Assembly: GCA_023300365.1 (NCBI GenBank)
Contig: JALZWD010000372.1
Span: 1-20,503 of the forward strand
Direction: 5' to 3'
Length of the DNA: 20,503 nt
From: Flavimaricola sp.
Lineage (GTDB): Bacteria; Pseudomonadota; Alphaproteobacteria; Rhodobacterales; Rhodobacteraceae
Shown in pieces: positions 15,051 to 20,503 of the stretch (position 1 is its first letter; each line of letters begins with the position of its first letter). The notes under the pieces were generated by a model. That model was given only the letters and a program-made list of their open reading frames with translations. It did not search any database and was not told the origin of the DNA. A program made the translations under genes and the position numbers.

Positions 15051-15697
15051 TGGGCAAGACCTTTGCGAAGGGGCACCAATGACCCAAGTGTTTGGGCGGT
15101 GCTGCCCGGCTGGAGGAGGCCAAACGTGTTCTGGCGGGATTGCTGACGGGTTGGCTCTGAGGGATCGTTTTGCGCGGCGGCGTAAAAGGCGTCAAATCGC
15201 GCGCGATACCGCGTGGCGTAAACTTCGGTTCTGGAATGATACGTGCCTGCGGCTTGTGACCAGCTTCCCGTTTCGCGGTAAAGATCGGAAAGGAATTGTG
15301 CCGCGTATTGACCGTTAATGAGTGGGTCAAACATGGCGTCAAGCGAGGCAAAATTCTCGTGGTGCCAACGGTAGTTAATTTGAAAACATCCAACGTCAAA
15401 ACTACGTTGATTGCGCGATAGAGCCTGCCTTGCAAAGGCATAGGCCTCGGTGCGTGTGTCAAACCAATGGCCCGCGCCATTTAGATTGACGGCCCATGCC
15501 CATGGTTCGGTGATACCGTTATTTGTGCGTCCGGTTTCAGTCTGGGTAATAGCTAAAAGAACGGCAAACGGTACGTTACTCGTCGCCGCGACGTCTGCGG
15601 CCGCCTGGCGGCAAATTTCGGATGGTTGGGCGGCAACAGACGTGGCCAAGGCGCATATGTGACCAATAAAGGTGGCGATCATCTTGATATGTGTCAT
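15047..15697 (-). CDS. sltF: Flagellar lytic transglycosylase, SltF-like
   Basis: The 216-residue protein has a signal peptide (residues 1-23, cleaved after SVAA) and a lysozyme-like SLT domain. The catalytic glutamate is probably E54 in AITQTETGR, and the DVGCFQINYRWH motif replaces the usual GLMQI-type element. A C-terminal tail of about 45 residues is Gln/Ser-rich and without a clear fold. In Rhodobacter sphaeroides, SltF is the peptidoglycan hydrolase dedicated to rod penetration and works with a FlgJ lacking its own muramidase; the same pairing is present here. It begins ahead of flhA and overlaps it by four bases. Alternatively it is a general SLT enzyme, but operon position favours the flagellar role. 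Confidence 0.85.
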   Translation of the reverse strand: MTHIKMIATFIGHICALATSVAAQPSEICRQAAADVAATSNVPFAVLLAITQTETGRTNNGITEPWAWAVNLNGAGHWFDTRTEAYAFARQALSRNQRSFDVGCFQINYRWHHENFASLDAMFDPLINGQYAAQFLSDLYRETGSWSQAAGTYHSRTEVYATRYRARFDAFYAAAQNDPSEPTRQQSRQNTFGLLQPGSTAQTLGSLVPLRKGLAH

Positions 15698-15729
15698 CGC
15701 CCCCCCGCTTTTTACTATGTGGCGTGCGG

Positions 15730-15767
15730 TAAGGTTAGCGGCGGGAGGTGTAGATTTAGTAACCTTA
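15730..15767. promoter_or_regulatory. Inverted repeat upstream of sltF
   Basis: TAAGGTTA (15730-15737) and TAACCTTA (15760-15767) form a perfect eight-base inverted repeat with a 22-base spacer, so the centres lie 30 bases apart, about three helical turns. It lies in the 74-base gap between the large periplasmic gene and sltF, about 33-70 bases before the sltF start. The wide spacing and absence of a T-run argue against a terminator. A related AACCTTAA occurs before motA at 18973-18980. A regulator site is an inference. Confidence 0.4.
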
Positions 15768-15771
15768 AGCG

Positions 15772-18060
15772 TTAATTACTGTCGGGCGCCACGGTATCAT
15801 CGAGTGCAAACCGGCTTAGCAGGCCATCCGCAAGATCGCGGGCTTCTTGTGCCTGATCCAACAGGTCTTGGGTATCGGCAAGCGGCGAATCCGTGCCAAG
15901 GGGCGCGGTCTGCGTTAGCAGTGCTTGGCCCGCAGAACGCAAAAGAGGGTCGTCTGACTGCCGCAACTCCTCCCAAGACCCGTCGCGCCATGCGGTCTCA
16001 AGTGAGGAAGTGGGCTCGATTTGGGGCTCGGCTTCGGATATCTGCTCCTCCGGTCGGGGGATCGGCGCCGGGGGTGTCTCTTGTTGTGATGTCTCGGAGA
16101 TCGCTGCGCGTGCGCGCAATTGCAAGGCCACGCGCGCGTCAAACAGTGGGCCGGTGATTGGAGCTTGGATTAATTCAAGAGATTGTTCGGCAAATCCAAG
16201 ATCAAGCAAACGTGCTGCTATCGCATGATCCGAGGAAATTGTGCCCTGTTGGGCTTGGGGGGAAAACGCAAACTCGAGAAAGGCATCGTCCGTGGCCGTT
16301 GCGGCCAACACAACCATCGCCTCCCCCCGCAATTCCTGTAGGCGTTCGGGCGGCATTGGGCCGACGTCCGCATCGAGTAAGCCCATCGCATTTTCGAACT
16401 GTCCTTGATCCAACATCAAAAGCACTTCTGCTTCGACAAGATCGGTGGCGGCGCGCGTGTCGTTGGCCTCGAAACGCATGGTTTCGGCGATCTCGAGGAC
16501 AGATCCCTCAAGCGGCGTGTTTTGCGCGCGCGCCAACTCCATGAGCCGCACCATGTCCGCCGGTGCCGCGCGAGGGTTGGTTTGGACAAATGCATCAAGC
16601 TGTTCTGCCTCGGCCTCGGGGCCGTCAGTAAGCCCTGATAAATCTGCGGTGGCGCGGAGGGCTTCTGGGCCTTGTCCAGTGATCGTACGCATTGAAGCGG
16701 CGAGAATTTCTTGGGCGTTATACAATTCTCCGGCGCGCGCAAAAATCTGGGACAATTCAATCCCGAGATGACCACGCAAGGGATCGGGAAAAGCACGGGT
16801 TGCCATTAAAATGGCGCTATTTATGCCTTCGTCCGCGGTATCGAGGCGACCGCGCGCCAAGGTGAGCCACGCCTCCATCATTTCACCACACGCCCGGTAC
16901 GGTAAGAGATCGGCGACAGCGACGTCATTGCCATCAACCAAATTTGCGATGAGCGAAAGATATGTCGCACGATCTGTGGGGGTGGGTAGGCGGCTTAAGG
17001 TGCGACGCGCCTCGAGGCCAAATCCATAGTAGATATAGGCCTGGGCGAGCTCAAAAATCGCTTGGGGCTGCTGCTGGCCAGCGGCGTCAATGGTGTCCAA
17101 TCGCAATTGGGGGATGAGGTCGCCATACCCCCCTGCGGTGCCCCATGTATTGATGTCAAAGTTAATACCGAGAGGACAGTTTTGGGGAAGGGGTTCTTCG
17201 GCGTCCGCCAAGGCCACGCGGTCAATCCCGGTTCTAAGCAAAAAGCCGGGGCCTTGCGGGTCCGCCGCAGCAAGTGGGATGGCGACACCATCCATTGGAT
17301 CGGTCATCGGAGCGATAAGAGTGCGAGCGGGATCGTCGCCTTCGGCCAGGAGCGGTGCCAAAGGGCGGGCGGGGAAATCAAAAATACCCTGTGTTGCCGC
17401 GCGAGCGAAACTCTCGAGAATGGCGCGCTCTGCTTCGGCAAGGTTTGGGTCGCGAGGCGTTTGCGCGGCAAAACGAGGGAGGGGAATTGGAAGGGTGTTG
17501 GTTGTCGAATCTGGCACGGTGAAAAGGGGCAAGTCTATCGGTGCGATAGATTGGATTGGCGTGCCTTGATTGGCCGCGTTTGAAAGCGGCGTCTCAGGCG
17601 TTTGGTCCTGCGGTATTGCCAACCGGGGGGTATCAACGGCGGGACGCGCGGTTGGCCCAAATGCCGGACGCACAGGGTTTGCGTTTGCGGTGAATATCTC
17701 TCCATTCGCCGCGGGGCCATCGATGACATCGAGCACAAGCATATCAGGTTGAAACAAGAAGACATCGAGGTGGCAGGCACAAGAAAGTGCAAGGTTTAAT
17801 TGACCTGCACTCCCACTGACATCCGCTAGTCGAGATCGTGTGATTCTGTCGAAAATATCGCCAACATTGAATTCGAGTGCGGTATTTTCCAGACCCAGTT
17901 GATAGCCGGTGCTAGATTGGCGCACCTGCCAATCCGTTCCGTTTGGAATGGTTAGGACAAGCCGGGTAAAGCGATCGTGGTCGCCCGATCTTATGTCGAC
18001 ACTCTGCGCCTGTGCGGTGGTTCCGCCAACGAAGAGCAGGATGCGCATAAGCCACATCAT
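15772..18060 (-). CDS. Large periplasmic protein with AMIN-like domain and helical repeats, MotK candidate
   Basis: The 762-residue protein has a signal peptide (residues 1-18, cleaved after AQA). A beta-rich domain at about 21-115 resembles AMIN domains (RLVLTIPNGTDWQV ... MLVLDVIDGP). A Pro-rich linker follows at about 116-240, and Ala/Leu-rich TPR-like helical repeats run from about 330 to 650, ending in an acidic tail. Four cysteines, including CAC at 94-96, C295 and C391, could form disulphides in the periplasm. It overlaps the motA stop by four bases (ATG at 18060), so it is almost certainly made with MotA. In Cereibacter sphaeroides, periplasmic MotK and MotE are needed for Fla2 rotation and bind MotB; this may be a MotK-type protein, though I cannot confirm homology. 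Confidence 0.8.
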   Translation of the reverse strand: MMWLMRILLFVGGTTAQAQSVDIRSGDHDRFTRLVLTIPNGTDWQVRQSSTGYQLGLENTALEFNVGDIFDRITRSRLADVSGSAGQLNLALSCACHLDVFLFQPDMLVLDVIDGPAANGEIFTANANPVRPAFGPTARPAVDTPRLAIPQDQTPETPLSNAANQGTPIQSIAPIDLPLFTVPDSTTNTLPIPLPRFAAQTPRDPNLAEAERAILESFARAATQGIFDFPARPLAPLLAEGDDPARTLIAPMTDPMDGVAIPLAAADPQGPGFLLRTGIDRVALADAEEPLPQNCPLGINFDINTWGTAGGYGDLIPQLRLDTIDAAGQQQPQAIFELAQAYIYYGFGLEARRTLSRLPTPTDRATYLSLIANLVDGNDVAVADLLPYRACGEMMEAWLTLARGRLDTADEGINSAILMATRAFPDPLRGHLGIELSQIFARAGELYNAQEILAASMRTITGQGPEALRATADLSGLTDGPEAEAEQLDAFVQTNPRAAPADMVRLMELARAQNTPLEGSVLEIAETMRFEANDTRAATDLVEAEVLLMLDQGQFENAMGLLDADVGPMPPERLQELRGEAMVVLAATATDDAFLEFAFSPQAQQGTISSDHAIAARLLDLGFAEQSLELIQAPITGPLFDARVALQLRARAAISETSQQETPPAPIPRPEEQISEAEPQIEPTSSLETAWRDGSWEELRQSDDPLLRSAGQALLTQTAPLGTDSPLADTQDLLDQAQEARDLADGLLSRFALDDTVAPDSN

Positions 18061-18923
18061 GCAGCTGCCTTTGCGGCCTTGAGAGCCTCTTCCAATTCCG
18101 AAAAAGATGGCCGACATGCACCGGGCGTGTTCTGGCGGCCCACTTCGATACAAATATTGGGGGCGTGACGGTGAAGGTTGGCGACAAGAACCTCGCGGAT
18201 CAATTGATGGAAATGCGCGTCCTCTTCGACCACACCCTTGAGGCGTTCAGCGAACGGTCCGACAAATCCATAGGCCAAAAACACCCCTAAGAACGTCCCA
18301 ACCAAGGCACCGCCGATCAATCCGCCAAGTACCTCGGGCGGTTGGTCGATTGAGGCCATGGTTTTGATCACGCCCAAAACCGCCGCCACAATGCCCAACG
18401 CCGGAAGACCATCGGCGATCATTTGCATCGCATGGTTGGAATGCAGTGCATGGTGCAGGTTGGCTTCGATGCGTTTTTCCAACACCTCTTCCACTTGGTG
18501 TGGATCGTCATAGTTCATCGAGGCCGACCGCAACGTATCACAAATCAACGCTACAGATTCTTTGTCAGATTGGATTTTGGGGTATCGGCTGAAAATTGCG
18601 GATTCGTCGGGGCTTTCTGTATGTTCCTCCAGGGCCACAGGGTTTGAGCGTGCCACTCGGATCAATTCGAACAAAAGGCACAACATATCGGTGTAGTCTT
18701 GCGACTTCCACTTAGCCCCTTTGAAGACCTTGCCGACATCTTTTAGCGTATGCTTGAGCGCCGCACCGCTGTTTGAGATGATAAAGGCGCCTGTAGCCGC
18801 CCCCACAATCATGATGGTTTCAAATGGAAGGCTCTTGAGGATAATCCCCATTTTGCCCCCGGCCAAGAGATAGCCACCAAACACAGTGATAAATACCACG
18901 GCGATACCGATCATGCCGGTCAT
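18057..18923 (-). CDS. motA: Flagellar stator protein MotA
   Basis: MotA is the five-fold stator subunit in the inner membrane that turns ion flow into torque on FliG. The 288-residue protein has four membrane segments (about 3-21, 34-50, 167-187, 202-222). The key prolines are present, P174 in DGLPALGIVAAVLGV and P223 in GFVGPFAERL, matching the two functional prolines of E. coli MotA. The cytoplasmic loop has ELIRVARSNPVALEEH, with Arg and Glu residues placed where the rotor-contacting charges lie. GGAGGAG lies seven bases before the ATG. motB is not adjacent, unlike most bacteria. It is coupled to the downstream periplasmic gene. Confidence 0.97.
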   Translation of the reverse strand: MTGMIGIAVVFITVFGGYLLAGGKMGIILKSLPFETIMIVGAATGAFIISNSGAALKHTLKDVGKVFKGAKWKSQDYTDMLCLLFELIRVARSNPVALEEHTESPDESAIFSRYPKIQSDKESVALICDTLRSASMNYDDPHQVEEVLEKRIEANLHHALHSNHAMQMIADGLPALGIVAAVLGVIKTMASIDQPPEVLGGLIGGALVGTFLGVFLAYGFVGPFAERLKGVVEEDAHFHQLIREVLVANLHRHAPNICIEVGRQNTPGACRPSFSELEEALKAAKAAA

Positions 18924-18972
18924 GCTACACTCCTCCTCACGCTAGGGTCTGTTGCGAGGAATATGGCGGCTA

Positions 18973-18980
18973 AACCTTAA
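18973..18980 (-). promoter_or_regulatory. TTAAGGTT element upstream of motA
   Basis: AACCTTAA on the plus strand (TTAAGGTT on the coding strand) lies about 50 bases before motA, in the 78-base gap after motE. It shares its core with the inverted repeat upstream of sltF. This gap could contain a promoter for motA and the genes below it. Eight bases is short, so chance recurrence cannot be excluded. Confidence 0.3.
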
Positions 18981-18994
18981 TGTTTTGCCATCAA

Positions 18995-19013
18995 CCGGCG
19001 GTCATTCCACCGG
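18995..19013 (-). other. Hairpin over the motE stop codon
   Basis: CCGGTGG and CCGCCGG on the coding strand form a seven-pair stem with one G-T wobble around an AATGA loop that contains the TGA stop of motE. No T-run follows, so it is not a typical terminator. It could mark an RNA processing or attenuation point between motE and the more strongly translated motA. Confidence 0.4.
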
Positions 19014-19589
19014 AACACTGGCATTTCGGCCCGCTAAAACGACGCTGATCAAATGCGCGGTCTCGGGGGCGAGGTTGGTCATAATAAGAGCCGCAGCTTC
19101 GGGGGCCATCCGGCCCATAAACCCGGCGGAAAAGGCGGGCGCCATTTGCTCAAACAAGGCAGCGGCATCCTGTGGTTTCATATTTTCGTACACTGCCGTC
19201 AGGCGGCTTAGGTCGTTTTCTGCAGCAGTATCGGCAATTGCCAAGACCGCCGTCAGGGATGCCTCGGCCTGTGCCAAGGCTTCGATCTTTTCGGATATTT
19301 CTGCCTCGACCACGCGCAAGGCTTGGGTGCGATCTTCAAGTTGCAATTCCCGCGCCGCGACACGTTCTTCGCGCGCCTGCAACGCGGCAAGCAAGGACGC
19401 GGGCGTATCGTTTGGCCCGCAGGTTTCCAATTCTGCAACGGGCTGCATCATCTCTTGGGTTGCATCGACGGCAAGCGCTGCATCGGCGCCAATGGCCGCC
19501 CGGATACCCGCCGAAATTGCAAATAGCCCGACGATAAAGGGCATCGTGCGCCCGTTCTTTTGCCATTTTGGTTTCTTGCGGTTCTTCAT
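19002..19589 (-). CDS. motE: MotE-like flagellar motor accessory protein
   Basis: The 195-residue protein has a basic N-terminus, one membrane or signal segment (about residues 16-33), and a long coiled coil (about 65-120, with LQAREERVAARELQLEDRTQ). The C-terminal domain at about 125-195 resembles the MgtE N-terminal/FliG-middle fold: YENMKPQDAAALFEQM, FMGRMAPEAAALIMTNL, then VVLAGRN. This is the arrangement of alphaproteobacterial MotE, a periplasmic chaperone or partner of the stator-associated proteins MotC or MotK. It overlaps the upstream small gene by ATGA and precedes motA by 78 bases. Family recognition is by eye; a general MgtE_N coiled-coil protein is the alternative. Confidence 0.75.
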   Translation of the reverse strand: MKNRKKPKWQKNGRTMPFIVGLFAISAGIRAAIGADAALAVDATQEMMQPVAELETCGPNDTPASLLAALQAREERVAARELQLEDRTQALRVVEAEISEKIEALAQAEASLTAVLAIADTAAENDLSRLTAVYENMKPQDAAALFEQMAPAFSAGFMGRMAPEAAALIMTNLAPETAHLISVVLAGRNASVPVE

Positions 19590-19942
19590 TGCGGCGCCTC
19601 GTCACCTATTTCGTGACGGACAAAGAAAGGGTTGCTTGGCGCCAAGTTTTCCGCGGCCTCGGGAAGATCGTGCAGAGATGCCATAAGAAGCTCAAGGCGT
19701 TGCGCCGCATTTTCGGCCCGTTCATTGGCGGAGTTCAGCGACGAGACAGAGGTTTTGGCAGTCGACCGAGCCTGCGCCAGCGCTTTGGTAAGGTCATCGA
19801 CTTGGGCCGAAAGAACAGCAACCGCGCCTCCGACACCTTTTTCAAGATCGGTAAACCGACGCAGCCTGCGCGACAGGATCCAACAATAAAACCCTGCCGC
19901 CATCGCCCCAGACATCAGCAATATATCAGCGATCAACGCCAT
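19586..19942 (-). CDS. Small membrane coiled-coil protein of the flagellar operon, unknown function
   Basis: I do not recognise this 118-residue protein with certainty; it may belong to a small alphaproteobacterial flagellar-locus family of unknown function (possibly the DUF6468 group). It has one N-terminal membrane helix (about residues 3-22), a short basic stop-transfer segment SRRLRRF, then a heptad-rich coiled coil through about residue 90 (VLSAQVDDLTKALAQARS), and a short acidic tail. Thus it would be anchored in the inner membrane with most of the chain probably cytoplasmic, because the positive residues follow the helix. It lies between fliL and motE, 12 bases after fliL and overlapping motE by ATGA. 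That placement suggests a stator or basal-body role. Confidence 0.8.
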   Translation of the reverse strand: MALIADILLMSGAMAAGFYCWILSRRLRRFTDLEKGVGGAVAVLSAQVDDLTKALAQARSTAKTSVSSLNSANERAENAAQRLELLMASLHDLPEAAENLAPSNPFFVRHEIGDEAPQ

Positions 19943-19954
19943 ATCCTGTCCTTT

Positions 19955-20467
19955 CTAATTTAACACAAATTCCATGATCAAAAGATCGGTAATGCGACCC
20001 TCACCGGCGACAACCTGAACCCGGCGCAGCATTTGCGAGCGCAGCCGCACCAAGGCTGTCGGATCCTCGAGGTCAACGACATCCACCGCACGCAGGTAGC
20101 TGTTTAAAACATCAATGATGCGGGGCTTGATCGCCTCAACGTCCGCAACATGCGCGGGCGTCACCTCAAGCTGTGCAGTGAACCGCAAGATGCCGTGCCC
20201 GGAGGTATTCGGCAAATTCACAACAATTGTATCGAGCGGTAAAAAGCTTGCAGGAGCAAGCTCTTGCAGCTCCTCTGCGGCCTCCTCGGTAGGCTCTTCT
20301 GCTTCGGCCTCACCGCCGCCGCCGATCATGCCCATCTGCACCGCCATAAAGCCGCCGCCAGCCCCGGCCAATGCAAGAACAAGCCCAACAATAAGCGGTT
20401 TTTTCGATTTCTTTGCGGGGGCCTCTTCGACGGGAACGGGGGGGGTCATGTGCGTGTGTGGGCTCAT
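19955..20467 (-). CDS. fliL: Flagellar basal body-associated protein FliL
   Basis: FliL forms rings around stator units and supports torque. The 170-residue protein has a Pro/Lys-rich cytoplasmic N-terminus (KKSKK), one membrane helix (about 24-49, Gly-rich), an acidic linker (EAEAEEPTEEAAEE), and the FliL domain with FLPLDTIVVNLPNT, ILRFTAQLEV, IIDVLNSYLRAVDVVDL and RITDLLIMEFVLN. All are classical family segments and the C-terminal end is normal. GAGGAG lies four bases before the ATG at 20467. The start also overlaps a possible TGA of the preceding gene. A second, divergent FliL-like protein is encoded at 10183-10719. Confidence 0.94.
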   Translation of the reverse strand: MSPHTHMTPPVPVEEAPAKKSKKPLIVGLVLALAGAGGGFMAVQMGMIGGGGEAEAEEPTEEAAEELQELAPASFLPLDTIVVNLPNTSGHGILRFTAQLEVTPAHVADVEAIKPRIIDVLNSYLRAVDVVDLEDPTALVRLRSQMLRRVQVVAGEGRITDLLIMEFVLN

Positions 20468-20503
20468 TTCGCTCCTCGGGTCACGGCCAGTTCGATGCGC
20501 GCG
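20464..20503 (-). CDS. 3' end of an upstream gene, identity unknown (fliF is a guess)
   Basis: Only about 12 codons are visible. One frame ends in ARIELAVTRGAK with a TGA that overlaps the fliL ATG (ATGA), the arrangement used at many junctions in this operon. A second frame ends earlier at 20481-20483 (RASNWP), so the reading frame itself is uncertain. fliF commonly precedes fliL in related loci, but the visible residues do not prove it. Confidence 0.3.
   Translation of the reverse strand, partial: ARIELAVTRGAK

Noticed and set aside
14602..15480. A 292-codon minus-strand frame across the flhA/sltF junction
   Set aside because: It is a different frame covering the ends of two well-supported genes and has no coherent domain.
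1..20503. Search for mobile elements, tRNA or rRNA genes, CRISPR arrays, toxin-antitoxin or defence genes
   Set aside because: None seen. All substantial coding frames belong to the flagellar locus, and no terminal repeats or regularly spaced repeats were found.

Overview
The window lies inside a large flagellar gene cluster of an alphaproteobacterium, most likely a member of the Rhodobacteraceae (Roseobacter/Rhodobacter group). The evidence is the flaF-flbT pair beside a flagellin gene, a FlgJ-type rod protein with no muramidase domain plus a separate flagellar lytic transglycosylase resembling Rhodobacter SltF, a DUF1217-like gene, a MotE-like gene beside motA, and GC-rich coding throughout. 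Nearly every base is coding. I see no rRNA, tRNA, insertion sequence, CRISPR array or prophage.

Layout. (1) Positions 1-770: the 5' part of a minus-strand, Pro/Ala-rich gene, probably fliK, running off the left edge. (2) 877-4742, plus strand: rod-cap flgJ, FlgN-like chaperone, flagellin (followed by a hairpin terminator), flaF, flbT and a DUF1217-like gene. (3) 4733-6055, minus strand: the export ATPase fliI, on its own. (4) 6156-10719, plus strand: flgB-flgC-fliE-fliQ-flgF-flgG-flgA-flgH and a FliL-like gene, encoding the rod, L-ring and part of the export gate. (5) 20503-10716, minus strand, read right to left: the end of an unidentified gene (fliF is a guess), fliL, a small membrane coiled-coil protein, motE, motA, a large periplasmic AMIN-like/helical-repeat protein (a MotK candidate), a SltF-like transglycosylase, flhA, fliR, flhB and a small coiled-coil protein that may act as FliJ.

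How the parts fit. FliQ, FliR, FlhA and FlhB form most of the export gate (fliP is not here), and FliI powers it. FlgB/C/F/G with FliE form the rod, FlgJ caps it, and SltF would open the peptidoglycan. FlgA and FlgH serve the P and L rings. FlgN would chaperone hook-filament junction proteins. FlaF and FlbT control flagellin. MotA is the stator, with FliL, MotE and the large periplasmic protein as probable motor accessories. MotB, FlgE, FlgI, FlgK, FlgL, FliP, FliM, FliN and FliG are not in the window. Many neighbours overlap by four bases (ATGA or TTGA), suggesting translational coupling.

Most of this is a conventional flagellar locus. The least characterised parts are the motA-associated periplasmic genes, the second FliL-like protein, the small coiled-coil proteins, and short repeat motifs in a few promoter-sized gaps. 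Functional calls rest on recognising protein families by eye; no database search was run.
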